A stretch of 42,866 nucleotides of DNA, from NCBI GenBank assembly GCA_020435205.1, contig JAGQZY010000015.1, positions 1-42,866 on the forward strand, given 5' to 3'. Positions 9,114 through 17,411 of this stretch are shown piece by piece. The DNA comes from Bdellovibrionales bacterium. Lineage in GTDB: Bacteria > Bdellovibrionota > Bdellovibrionia > Bdellovibrionales > JAGQZY01. Position 1 is the first letter of the stretch. Each line of letters begins with the position of its first letter. Made by a program: the position numbers and the translations under genes. Under the pieces are notes generated by a model, which saw only the letters and a list, made by a program, of their open reading frames with translations, was not told where the DNA came from and made no database searches.

Positions 9114-10661
9114 ATGCGTTCATGGCTGAAATCCTATTCATTGCCCATTCTATCAGGAATCTTGATTGGCACAAGCTATATCCCCTTCCCGCCCTGGTCC
9201 CTTTTCTTTTGCTTGATCCCACTCTTGATCTTTTGGAGTCGGGAAACCTCTTGGAAAAAAATCCTCATTGGCGGGTGGCTGACCCAGTTTATTTTAAATG
9301 CCATTGGCTTTCATTGGATTGCATACACCACAGTAACATTCGGCCGTTTACCCTGGGCCGTCGGGCTTTTGGTGCTTTTGTTGTTTTGCTCATTGGCTCA
9401 TTTGTACTACCCTATTGCTGGCTTCATTTGGCACTACTTAACGAAAAAATTTAATCTTTCTCGACCGACTTCCTTGCTTGTTTTCCCCTTGATTTTTGTT
9501 TTTTGTGAGCGAATTTACCCTTACCTTTTTTATTGGCATTTTGGATATCCTTGGCTTTGGGCTAGGCTCCCTGGCTACCACTTGGCATCCTGGATAGGCT
9601 TTGTGGGACTAGATTTAATTACAATTTACATCAATATCCTTTTGTTTGCCTACTGGCAGGGGCGAGAGCCTAACTCCTGGCGAAAAAGTCCCGCTTTCAT
9701 TGGGGCTTTCGTTTTATTTATTGGCACAAATTTATTGGGCTTTATACAGTCCCAGTTCCCCACTCAAACCGATCAAAAATTAAAGGTCGTTGCCGTACAG
9801 GGTAATATTGGCAACCTGGAAAAGGCCTACGCCGAGCATGGAAATCGATATGTGGAAAGTATCGTCAACACATACATTGATCTCACCGAGAAAGCTCTTC
9901 TGGAAAACCCTGGCACCGATTTGGTGATTTGGCCTGAAACCGCCTTCCCCGAAATGATCTATCCCAATCGTTTAGGAAGGGAGCGACAACGACTGGCCCA
10001 ATTGACTGAAAAATATGACTTCCATCTTCTCACAGGGGCCTATCAGCGCAAATCCATTACCTACAAGGCTTTCAACGGGATAGTGCTGATGAAGGGAGAT
10101 AAGAATTTGGGTTCTTACCAAAAGACTCACCTGCTTGCCTATGGGGAGTACCTCCCTTTTGGTGAAACCTTTCCTCAACTCAAAAAAATGCTACCCATGG
10201 TTTCCGACTTTGGTCGAGGGGATGGCCCCGTAGTTATCGATTATGAAAAGGCAAAAATTGGGGCCCAAATCTGCTACGAAGGTCTTTTTGATGAGTTTTC
10301 CACAGAGCAACAACGCAATGGTGCACAAATTTATGTCAACATCACCAATGACTCTTGGTTTGGATGGCCCTTTGAGCCCTACCAGCACATGTTTATGACT
10401 CTTGCGAGAGCCGTGGAAAATCAGCGCCCTATGGTTCGCGTCACCAATACCGGCGTTACGACGGTGGCTCTCCCCACAGGGAAAACCTTGGAAATGTCTC
10501 CCCACGCCGTTCCCTGGTACGGAGTTTACGAAGTTCCCTTTGCCGCTACTCCCCCCTCCACTTTTTATGTTAGGCTAGCCATGAATTGGACCTGGATACT
10601 TTTTTTCCTGGTAGGACTGGCGATTTCAGGAGATCGGCTTGCAAGAACTGAAAAACATTGA
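9114..10661 (+). CDS. lnt: Apolipoprotein N-acyltransferase
   Basis: A 515-residue inner-membrane enzyme that adds the third acyl chain to the N-terminal Cys of lipoproteins. About six N-terminal membrane segments (to about residue 215) precede a nitrilase-fold domain with the Glu-Lys-Cys triad: E275 in WPETAFPE, K337 in YQKTHLLAYGEY and C387 in AQICYEG. Numbering almost equals E. coli Lnt (E267, K335, C387). A final membrane segment closes the protein. It fits the many lipoproteins in this window. No Shine-Dalgarno site precedes the ATG. Its last 23 bases overlap the start of mutS2, so the two are surely co-transcribed. Confidence 0.95.
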   Translation: MRSWLKSYSLPILSGILIGTSYIPFPPWSLFFCLIPLLIFWSRETSWKKILIGGWLTQFILNAIGFHWIAYTTVTFGRLPWAVGLLVLLLFCSLAHLYYPIAGFIWHYLTKKFNLSRPTSLLVFPLIFVFCERIYPYLFYWHFGYPWLWARLPGYHLASWIGFVGLDLITIYINILLFAYWQGREPNSWRKSPAFIGAFVLFIGTNLLGFIQSQFPTQTDQKLKVVAVQGNIGNLEKAYAEHGNRYVESIVNTYIDLTEKALLENPGTDLVIWPETAFPEMIYPNRLGRERQRLAQLTEKYDFHLLTGAYQRKSITYKAFNGIVLMKGDKNLGSYQKTHLLAYGEYLPFGETFPQLKKMLPMVSDFGRGDGPVVIDYEKAKIGAQICYEGLFDEFSTEQQRNGAQIYVNITNDSWFGWPFEPYQHMFMTLARAVENQRPMVRVTNTGVTTVALPTGKTLEMSPHAVPWYGVYEVPFAATPPSTFYVRLAMNWTWILFFLVGLAISGDRLARTEKH

Positions 10662-12969
10662 TTGGGAAGAAACACTCAACCATTTAATTTCTTTCACCAC
10701 GTCGTCGGAAGCTAAGGACAAATTAAAAAAGATCACACCTCTTATCAGCCAAGAGGAAGCGGAGGAGAGCTTCGCCACTATCGAAGAAGCTCAGAATATT
10801 TTAAAAACAGGCCAACGCCCCTATATGGAGTCTTTGGATGTTTACCATTCTTGGTTTTATCGCCTGGAAAAGAATGCCGTTTTAAAAACCATTGAGCTGA
10901 AAGATGTTCGCCTTTTTTTACTAGAGGTCGAAACCTTAGCTGTCATTTTAAAACCCTTAAAGGGCCCATGGATCTCTTCTGTGCGTGCCCAGCTGATGAA
11001 TCCCAAAGAAGCCCTCTCGGCCATTGATCAGCTGATGACTCCGCAAGGAGATATCCGCACGGATGCCTCGGAAACTTTGTATAAACTGCATCAAGAAAAA
11101 CGTCAGTTGGTGAACAAAGTACAAAACACCTTGGACCATCTGGTAAAAGGTCATGAGCACGAAACGGCCCTGCAAGACAAATATGTCACTAACCGGGAAG
11201 GCCGGTGGGTGATACCTATCAAAAGTGGAATGCGCCATGAGCTGGAGGGGATTATCCATGCCACCAGTTCGTCAAAGCAGACCGTTTTTATGGAACCGCA
11301 GGCGATCGTTCCCCTAAACAATCGGATCAAAGAACTTGAAGTCGACGTGGAAAAAGAGGTGGCAAGGCTTCTCAAAGAGGTTTCTGATTATTTATTTTTA
11401 AGTATAGATGACTTTGCTATCTCAAGGGACACCCTCCTTGAGGGCGATATATTTTTAGCAAAAGCTCAATTTGCCAACGTCACTTCGGCACACCCTGTGA
11501 CTTTTTCTAAAAACCAAATCTCTTTGAACGAACTCAAGCACCCTTTGATGGTTCTTAAGGGTGAGGTGGTGATCCCTAACAATTTGCAGCTCAACCCTGA
11601 CGAAAGGATTTTAATTCTTTCCGGACCGAACGCTGGCGGCAAAACTGTTTTATTGAAATCTTTTGGCTTGGCTGCCCATATGGCTCGTTGCGGATTACCC
11701 ATATGTGCAAAATCAGAATCCACTCTTCCTTTTTTTGAAGAGATCTTCATTGCGGTGGGTGATACCCAAAGTGTGGATCAAAGCTTAAGCACTTTTGCTG
11801 GCCATCTCAAAATTTTAGATCAAGCTTGCCATGCGAAAGGCTCTACATCCTTGGTACTCATCGATGAAATTTGCGGATCGACTGATCCCGATGAGGGTGC
11901 GGCGCTAGCGCGCGGTTTTGTTCATCATTATGCCTACCAGGGAGCTTTTGGCTTGATCACCTCCCACTTAGGCCCTTTGAAAATGGGCTGGGAAACTGGT
12001 TCCGGTATCGTCAATGGATCAATGAATTATGACACAGAATCCGGGCGCCCAACTTACGAATTCATTAGAGGAGTCCCTGGGAAATCTTTAGCTTTTGCCA
12101 CCGCAAAGAAAATTGGCATCCTTGATAGCGTTTACAACAATGCAAAGATATATTTGAGCCCTGCAGGACAGAAACGCTTACAAGCCATGGAAGAGGTAGA
12201 AAAGCTTAAAGAAGAAATTTCTTCCTTAAAGTCACAACTGCGCAAAGAGATTGAAGGCGTGCAAAAACGTGAACAGGAACTTGCCAAACAACAAAGGGAG
12301 TTTAGTCGTGATCGCGAGCAGCTCCTTAAAAAAGAAGTTGGTGAAGCTCTAGAAAAGGTTAAAGACGATATTAAAAAAGATCGAGTGAAGCGGGCCTTTG
12401 AAAGTAATGAAAGTCGACAAAAAATTTCAGCGGACTTCCCAGAAGTGGTTAAATACGGAGATAGTGAAACTACCTCGACAAAATTTGAAGATATCGAAAG
12501 TTTTATGAAGGCCTTTCCACCGGGAAGTTTGGTTTTTGTCACCACCCTTAATCAGGATGGTATTGTACAAGGGCACCCCAATGGCAAAGGGGAGATTCCG
12601 ATCCTTTCAGGATCGATGCGACTTTTTGTGGACTGGAATCATCTTAAACCACCAAAGAAAACTCAAAACCCACTCAAGAAGAAATCCGCTAGTGGCAATC
12701 ACCAGATCACTTATGATTTAAAAGCAGAAGATCTTGATCTGCGCGGACTGACTGTGAACGAGGCCATTGAAAAATTGGAAATGAACTTTGATAAAGCTGT
12801 GGCCAATAAAATGGAAAAGGTTAAAATTATTCATGGTCATGGATCGGACGCCTTAAAGAAAGCGGTGCGCTCCCACTGTTCACGCAGTGTTTACGTCAGC
12901 CGCTGGCAGGTGGCTTCAACCCACGATGGTGGTGATGGTGTGACCATCGCTTACCTTATGGGTGACTAA
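10639..12969 (+). CDS. mutS2: Endonuclease MutS2
   Basis: A 776-residue MutS-family ATPase with a C-terminal Smr nuclease domain; in various bacteria it limits homologous recombination or rescues stalled ribosomes. An N-terminal clamp/lever region leads to Walker A GPNAGGKT (329-336) and Walker B in LVLIDEICGSTDP. A charged coiled coil (about 515-600) follows, then the Smr domain (about 699-776) with LDLRGLTVNEA and IIHGHGSDALK. The mismatch-recognition domain of MutS is absent, as expected. The start is TTG, supported by AGGAG seven bases upstream, inside the end of lnt. Its stop codon is shared with the convergent gene (CTAA). Confidence 0.94.
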   Translation: MQELKNIDWEETLNHLISFTTSSEAKDKLKKITPLISQEEAEESFATIEEAQNILKTGQRPYMESLDVYHSWFYRLEKNAVLKTIELKDVRLFLLEVETLAVILKPLKGPWISSVRAQLMNPKEALSAIDQLMTPQGDIRTDASETLYKLHQEKRQLVNKVQNTLDHLVKGHEHETALQDKYVTNREGRWVIPIKSGMRHELEGIIHATSSSKQTVFMEPQAIVPLNNRIKELEVDVEKEVARLLKEVSDYLFLSIDDFAISRDTLLEGDIFLAKAQFANVTSAHPVTFSKNQISLNELKHPLMVLKGEVVIPNNLQLNPDERILILSGPNAGGKTVLLKSFGLAAHMARCGLPICAKSESTLPFFEEIFIAVGDTQSVDQSLSTFAGHLKILDQACHAKGSTSLVLIDEICGSTDPDEGAALARGFVHHYAYQGAFGLITSHLGPLKMGWETGSGIVNGSMNYDTESGRPTYEFIRGVPGKSLAFATAKKIGILDSVYNNAKIYLSPAGQKRLQAMEEVEKLKEEISSLKSQLRKEIEGVQKREQELAKQQREFSRDREQLLKKEVGEALEKVKDDIKKDRVKRAFESNESRQKISADFPEVVKYGDSETTSTKFEDIESFMKAFPPGSLVFVTTLNQDGIVQGHPNGKGEIPILSGSMRLFVDWNHLKPPKKTQNPLKKKSASGNHQITYDLKAEDLDLRGLTVNEAIEKLEMNFDKAVANKMEKVKIIHGHGSDALKKAVRSHCSRSVYVSRWQVASTHDGGDGVTIAYLMGD

Positions 12970-14171
12970 ACAGGGCCTTTATCAAACTGAAAGCCCATTT
13001 TAGGTACTATCACTGTGAGAACGCCATTTTCATAGGTTTTTGTGACATGCTCGTGGGCAGCAGGTTTTGCAAGATTGAACTCTTGGCGAATGGTTTGCGC
13101 CGAATTGCTCGAGATTGTTTCCGCTCCCTTCTTAAACTCCTGTTCATGGGCTCTGGTAGCAAAAATCGATAGCTTCCCTGGCTGCACATGAACTCTCACA
13201 TTTTTCATTTCATGTTCGGGAATTTTAGCTTTTAATTCATAAAAAGATGGACCTTCAAAGAAGTCCGCATTGAAGTCGACCAACTGATAAAAGGGGTCGT
13301 CTTTTCGGTCTTCGTAAAAATTAGCTTCACTCACAAAGTCTCGGCGAATTTTAAAAAGCTCTTCAGCATATCGATTCTTTTGGTTTTCTAAAGACCCTTT
13401 ATTTATCCGTTCATTTTCGTTGTAGCGCTTTGTATACTCTCTTCTCTGGTCCTGTATTTGATTCTGGAAAAACTGCTCTTCGGTATCTAGCTTTTTGTGA
13501 TACTGGTTTTCCTGGCGCTTTCTCATATTCTCTAGATGGGCTTGATTATCATGAAGCTCTTTTTGATGGGATTCCTTTTGTTGGCGCTCTTTTGTGGCAT
13601 AGGCGACCTTGCGGTCACGAAGCTGGGTTTGATTCAGCTGCTCCATACGATTCAATTCCTGACTATGACCTTTGCGCACAGAATCTTCGTGTTCTGCATA
13701 TTGAGCTCGTTTTTGGTTAATTTGAAAATTCCCCTCGTTCTCGAGTCGATGCAATTCTTTTTCAGTTTGCTCTTGCTTATGTTGCTTTTCTTGTACGTAA
13801 AACTGACGCTGTTCTTCAAGAGTTCGCTTTTCCATTTGAGCTTGCTGCCGCAGGCGTGCGTTTTCCTGCTGCTTCATCGCCGCTGCACGTAGGTAGTCCT
13901 TCTGCTGTTTGGTTTTCATCTCGGACATGTTCTTGGCATGGCGGTGGCGCTCCACGGCTTCGAGATTTTCATTTTGCAGTTGTTGACGATCTAACTGCTG
14001 TTTTTGATTGAGCTTTAGCTCACCTTTGACCTGCTCATGGTTGGCTCGCAATTTATGCAGCTCATCCTTTTGCCGCTGGTGCATTTGCTGCATCTGCTTG
14101 TCATGCTGAGCGTCGAGAGCCCGCATATTCTCACTATGAATGCTTTTTTTAATAGCATAATCCGAAGCCAA
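12966..14171 (-). CDS. Coiled-coil protein with C-terminal alpha-crystallin (Hsp20) domain
   Basis: A 401-residue cytoplasmic protein of rare layout. Residues about 10-275 are an uninterrupted, highly charged helix rich in Gln, Lys, Glu, Arg and His with almost no Pro or Gly, typical of a long coiled coil. A linker with DDPFYQLVDF (about 292-301) leads to an alpha-crystallin-type beta domain (about 310-393) with VRVHVQPGKLSIFATRA and the family end motif GVLTVIVPK. Small heat-shock proteins are usually about 150 aa, so the coiled coil replaces the short N-terminal arm. The TTG start has AGGAGG four bases upstream. It could be a chaperone with a rod-like oligomer or a structural scaffold; that is inference. 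It shares stop bases with mutS2. Confidence 0.75.
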   Translation of the reverse strand: MASDYAIKKSIHSENMRALDAQHDKQMQQMHQRQKDELHKLRANHEQVKGELKLNQKQQLDRQQLQNENLEAVERHRHAKNMSEMKTKQQKDYLRAAAMKQQENARLRQQAQMEKRTLEEQRQFYVQEKQHKQEQTEKELHRLENEGNFQINQKRAQYAEHEDSVRKGHSQELNRMEQLNQTQLRDRKVAYATKERQQKESHQKELHDNQAHLENMRKRQENQYHKKLDTEEQFFQNQIQDQRREYTKRYNENERINKGSLENQKNRYAEELFKIRRDFVSEANFYEDRKDDPFYQLVDFNADFFEGPSFYELKAKIPEHEMKNVRVHVQPGKLSIFATRAHEQEFKKGAETISSNSAQTIRQEFNLAKPAAHEHVTKTYENGVLTVIVPKMGFQFDKGPV

Positions 14172-14228
14172 GATTCCTCCTGAATCCTTACCTAGAGTGC
14201 ATCCTACACCTTTTTATTTTAGCATTAT

Positions 14229-14522
14229 TTATTCACTTTGCGGTTGCCTGAGCTCAGATTCCGACTTTAGTGAGTCGAGGGTCACAGGACGTTGGCAAAG
14301 GGGCTTCAGCCCGTCATTTCGCTTCCAACACATCCAGTGGTCCACCACTTCTATGCTCTCGTTTTCATTGAGGTGGTGATAATCTCGATACTGCAACCCG
14401 TCTAAAGTCGAGTGCACAATGCGCGACTTGCTCTCCTTGCTGTCGGTGATTTTGAGCTTAAAAACCCGGTACTCAGCAAAACCCATCACAGGACCAATGA
14501 CTAGAAAAAGTATCCACTTCAT
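14229..14522 (-). CDS. Small exported hypothetical protein
   Basis: A 97-residue protein with a signal peptide (residues 1-16, ending GFA) and a mature part containing EYRVFKLKITD, STLDGLQYRDYHHL and VVDHWMCWKRNDG, with a second Cys about 12 residues after the first, so one disulfide is possible. The ATG has AAGGA three bases upstream. The gene lies 46 nt downstream of the next minus-strand gene, so the two may form a transcript. I recognise no named family. The protein looks real because of its signal peptide, ribosome site and normal codon use. Confidence 0.6.
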   Translation of the reverse strand: MKWILFLVIGPVMGFAEYRVFKLKITDSKESKSRIVHSTLDGLQYRDYHHLNENESIEVVDHWMCWKRNDGLKPLCQRPVTLDSLKSESELRQPQSE

Positions 14523-14568
14523 CAGTCCTTTTTCGGAAAACTAAAAGCAGAGCTTTAACTCTTATTGG

Positions 14569-14883
14569 CTAATGGCGATGGGCGGATTGATTGAGCATGG
14601 AGTTCTCAACAATCTTGAAATAGGCTCGTATTAAAAGAGTATACTCATCCCGGCTCAGGGTTTTTAAAAAGTCTCTTTTCTCAGCAAACCGCTCCAGACT
14701 GATGAACTTATATAAAATCTCCTGGATTTTCTTAAGCTTTTCCAGGTTGTGCTCGTCCTCTTTACCCTGCTCTTGTAGGGCAAGGATAATATCTTGCTTC
14801 TCAAAAAGGACATGAACCCCTTTTGCTGACTGGAGAATGAGATCGTCCATTTTCTGCAGGCACTCGTACGTCAGATCGGTCAC
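14569..14883 (-). CDS. Small helical hypothetical protein
   Basis: A 104-residue, mostly alpha-helical, charged protein without signal peptide or membrane segment, so probably cytoplasmic. It resembles flagellar or secretion chaperones (FliT/FlgN class) in size and composition, but no diagnostic motif is visible and I do not assign it. The GTG start is well supported by AAGGAGG five bases upstream. It is followed closely by the small exported protein gene at 14229-14522. Confidence 0.6.
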   Translation of the reverse strand: MTDLTYECLQKMDDLILQSAKGVHVLFEKQDIILALQEQGKEDEHNLEKLKKIQEILYKFISLERFAEKRDFLKTLSRDEYTLLIRAYFKIVENSMLNQSAHRH

Positions 14884-15006
14884 CTTCGCCTCCTTGCGAT
14901 GGTCAAAAATCCATATTCAACTTTCCCTTGGGACACTTCTATTTTGACTAATTCCGATACGTCCTTGCAAGTCCATTTATATGATGGCATTTATTAAATA
15001 TGGGAT

Positions 15007-15033
15007 TTGACTGGAATCTCATTTTGATACAAT
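15007..15033 (+). promoter_or_regulatory. Candidate sigma-70 promoter of the acidic duplicated-domain gene
   Basis: TTGACT and TACAAT are close to the -35 and -10 consensus but are 15 bp apart, shorter than the usual 16-18. Transcription would begin near 15040 and give a leader of about 88 nt that contains a GGGAAAAG / CTTTTCCC hairpin (15084-15102). Confidence 0.4.
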
Positions 15034-15083
15034 CCGTCAAACTGATAGCCTCCAGCTGCCAAAAGTAGGTAAAATAAAAGGGC

Positions 15084-15102
15084 GGGAAAAGGGACTTTTC
15101 CC
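15084..15102 (+). promoter_or_regulatory. Leader hairpin before the acidic duplicated-domain gene
   Basis: Perfect 8-bp inverted repeat GGGAAAAG / CTTTTCCC with a 3-nt loop, 25 bases before the start codon and just upstream of the GGGAGG ribosome site. It could affect mRNA stability or translation. It is followed by C residues rather than T, so it is not a typical terminator. Confidence 0.4.
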
Positions 15103-15127
15103 CCACCCTAGCGGCATTGGGAGGACA

Positions 15128-15970
15128 ATGGGAAGCAAAAAACGGGTGACCGAACAAGAGCAAATCATCATCGACAAAGACAACGATCTCGTCTTCGCTA
15201 GCGAAGAGGATGTGCTCGAATATTTTGCAGAACCCATTTCCCATTTCGAAGCGGAATACCTCAATCAGCGAACCAATGAAGATTTTAGCGACGATGAAAG
15301 CTTCAACAAGGAAGAAGAGCTGGAAGAGCTTCTACAATCCCCTGATGAAGTTTGGGAAGACAGCGAATCTTTAAAAGACATCACCGTCTATAACTTTATC
15401 AAAGCTTTTCACAACGAAGAAAAGGACGAAGTTTTTTACTACATTGCCGTCGCCTATTTGGCTGAAGATGTGCCGACTTTTGTTTTCCTTCACTTCCCGA
15501 CTCGCTTTGATAGTGTTTGTGAACACTATCGCCGCGGAGACTTGGTTTTTGATCGCTCGCGCGAAGAGTCTGAAAGTGGCGGTATCGAAGGTGATGCTTT
15601 GAGCGAAGGCGATGAATTGGCTCTTGGACTTTACAAATCCATGCTCATAGTAAGAAGTCCTAATGATATCGAAGAAACTCTTTTTCAAAATTATGCGGAA
15701 CTGCGTGAAGACACCATCGAAGAAGCGGACGAAATTTGGCGCAACACCACACTTTCAGGTTACACTCTGGTCACTTTTATAAAAGATTTTTCAAGGGCCG
15801 AAGAAGGGGCTGAACACCTATACTATTTGGCTGTGACTCTTGAGGATGAGGGCACCAATAGCCATGCCCTCATGTTTTCCTTTCCCACCAATGACGAAAC
15901 TTTAGTGGACCGCTACCGCCACGGCGAGAATCTTCAAGCCGAGGAAGTCATACAGGAATCTAGTCACTGA
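15128..15970 (+). CDS. Acidic protein with two copies of one domain
   Basis: A 280-residue, strongly acidic cytoplasmic protein. Two segments align to each other: about 69-141 (SPDEVWEDS ... FYYIAVAYLAE ... FLHFPTRFDSVCEHYRRGD) and about 198-267 (EADEIWRNT ... LYYLAVTLED ... MFSFPTNDETLVDRYRHGE). The shared frame is [PA]DE-[VI]-W, an aromatic beta strand YY[IL]AV, FPT and a YR-x-G end. This resembles the barnase/EndoU/RelE-like fold families found in phage-type proteins (PBECR), but I hold that loosely. The ATG has GGGAGG upstream. Its stop overlaps the next convergent gene by 7 nt. Confidence 0.7.
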   Translation: MGSKKRVTEQEQIIIDKDNDLVFASEEDVLEYFAEPISHFEAEYLNQRTNEDFSDDESFNKEEELEELLQSPDEVWEDSESLKDITVYNFIKAFHNEEKDEVFYYIAVAYLAEDVPTFVFLHFPTRFDSVCEHYRRGDLVFDRSREESESGGIEGDALSEGDELALGLYKSMLIVRSPNDIEETLFQNYAELREDTIEEADEIWRNTTLSGYTLVTFIKDFSRAEEGAEHLYYLAVTLEDEGTNSHALMFSFPTNDETLVDRYRHGENLQAEEVIQESSH

Positions 15971-16866
15971 ACGGAAGAGCCAGCCTCTTCCTCACCGATC
16001 TCAGTTTGATTTAACTTTTTCCAATCGGGATTGTACATGATTCCTTTGATGCAACTTGGATACCTTTTCACAAAATCGTTAATGGGTCTTTCGGCCCCCT
16101 TAGTCCAAGTCATACGCGTCTCACTGCATTTCACAGTGACGTGGCCATGCTGTCTATTCACAGGACATTTGGTGGTTCCACTGTCGAGAACAAAGATGGA
16201 ACCATAGGGAATGGCTTGAGGGTTGGCTAAAAGCTTTGGATCTTTTTCGAGTAGGTTTTCAAAACCTTGTCTTTGCAAAGGACCCACTGCATTTTTAGCA
16301 CTGATTCCCAAATGACCAGATCCAATAGCCAAGCGCAAAGCCTTTAATGATTGTCCTTTATCCAATGAACTTTTAAATTTATTGCAAACTTGTTTAGGAT
16401 CGGATTTTTTCTTCTTCCATGCCTCTGGGTAAAGAACGGACTTTACACATTTAGGATGTCTTCTCACAAAATCACCAAGATGTTTTTCCGTGCCACCCCA
16501 ATCTAAACTATTTGCACCACATTTGATCACGACGTGGCCATGCCTTTTATTGGTCGGGCAATTCGGGTCTCCCGCTGGATCCAGCACCAACACTGAGCCA
16601 ATGGGGATATCTCCGGCATGTTCAAGAAGCCTTTCGTCCTCAGTAAGAAGGTTGGTAAATCCCTGTTTTTCAAAAAAGGGCGTGGAGTCTTTGGCACTTT
16701 TTCCTAAACTACTAAGGCCCGAAGCCATACGGAGATTTCGCAGAGACTTCCCCTCACTTCTCCCCATTCTTTTGTAGTTACTGCAAAAGTTATATGGGCT
16801 AGACACCAAACCTGCAAAACTCGGAGAGGAAAGGGCAATGATCATTAAAAATAAAATATTTTTCAC
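15964..16866 (-). CDS. Secreted protein with two degenerate peptidase-like domains
   Basis: A 300-residue exported protein (signal peptide 1-18, cleavage after SFA). Two homologous repeats (about 26-147 and 159-279) share a Cys near their start, LRMAS/LRLAI, GSVLVLDP/GSIFVLDS, HGHVVIKC/HGHVTVKC and DFV(R/K)R. The same pattern occurs in the C-terminal domain of the SH3b protein encoded just downstream (17412-18491), where the position before the conserved Arg-Leu helix is Cys (ACAKGVRLAL); here both repeats have Ser (S41, S173). The His of GH is kept. This suggests a cysteine-peptidase fold that may be inactive and used for binding peptidoglycan or peptides. The GTG start has AAGGAG six bases upstream. 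Confidence 0.7.
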   Translation of the reverse strand: MKNILFLMIIALSSPSFAGLVSSPYNFCSNYKRMGRSEGKSLRNLRMASGLSSLGKSAKDSTPFFEKQGFTNLLTEDERLLEHAGDIPIGSVLVLDPAGDPNCPTNKRHGHVVIKCGANSLDWGGTEKHLGDFVRRHPKCVKSVLYPEAWKKKKSDPKQVCNKFKSSLDKGQSLKALRLAIGSGHLGISAKNAVGPLQRQGFENLLEKDPKLLANPQAIPYGSIFVLDSGTTKCPVNRQHGHVTVKCSETRMTWTKGAERPINDFVKRYPSCIKGIMYNPDWKKLNQTEIGEEEAGSSVQ

Positions 16867-16869
16867 AAT

Positions 16870-16888
16870 AGACTCCTTGATAGAGTCT
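16870..16888 (-). promoter_or_regulatory. Hairpin overlapping the ribosome-binding site
   Basis: On the minus strand AGACTC and GAGTCT form a perfect 6-bp inverted repeat with a 7-nt loop. The 3' arm includes the GAG of the AAGGAG ribosome site for the duplicated-domain gene, so folding would partly mask it. The stem is short and its in vivo stability is uncertain. Confidence 0.35.
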
Positions 16889-16947
16889 TATCGGCTATCT
16901 ATATGTTAGAGCAAACGGGACCAAGGGCGAGAATCGAGACTCACCTC

Positions 16948-17397
16948 TTAGCCGTTACCTTGCCTTTTGATTTTCGCAGCTTGTTCCATGTCTTTGCGAA
17001 TCTTTTGCCGAATCTTCGCAGGCAGTTGACTGATCTCTTGATTCACAAGTTTGCGCACAGCCTTGCTGGGATAAGTTCGAGAAAAATCATCAAGAATTTC
17101 GATGGCTGTTCCAGTTTTATCATCCTGACTTAAAGAAACCAAAAGTTTTACCATGGCTTTGACCTCTTTCTTGCGAACATCTGCCTTAGAGCTAAACTTG
17201 AAATTGATCGCCGCGGCCAATGCTCTGTCGACAGAGTCTTCTAGAATTTCATCGTTAGCACCTTTGACCTTGGAATGACTGACTGTCAAAGAATTGAGCT
17301 TATCGCAAGATTGACAACTGTCCTTCGCCTGCAAAGTCGGAGTTAACAAGAGTAAGGAAGCCAACATCACTAAATATTTCATTTTGTTATTTCTCAT
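16948..17397 (-). CDS. Small exported hypothetical protein
   Basis: A protein of about 149 residues with a signal peptide ending LQA and a mature start KDSCQSC (CxxC), then a helical, Lys/Ala/Leu-rich region that looks like a few HEAT or TPR-like helices, ending in a basic tail. Two starts are possible: an ATG at 17412 that overlaps the stop of the upstream gene by one base (TAATG), and the ATG at 17397, which I prefer because GGAG lies nine bases upstream and it gives a shorter signal peptide. It is in operon with the SH3b protein gene. No family is recognised. Confidence 0.65.
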   Translation of the reverse strand: MRNNKMKYLVMLASLLLLTPTLQAKDSCQSCDKLNSLTVSHSKVKGANDEILEDSVDRALAAAINFKFSSKADVRKKEVKAMVKLLVSLSQDDKTGTAIEILDDFSRTYPSKAVRKLVNQEISQLPAKIRQKIRKDMEQAAKIKRQGNG

Positions 17398-17411
17398 GAT
17401 CACTTTCTCCA

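Noticed and set aside
14948-15244. 98-residue open frame on the minus strand
   Set aside because: It lies antisense to the promoter, leader and start of the acidic duplicated-domain gene and has no family match or ribosome site.
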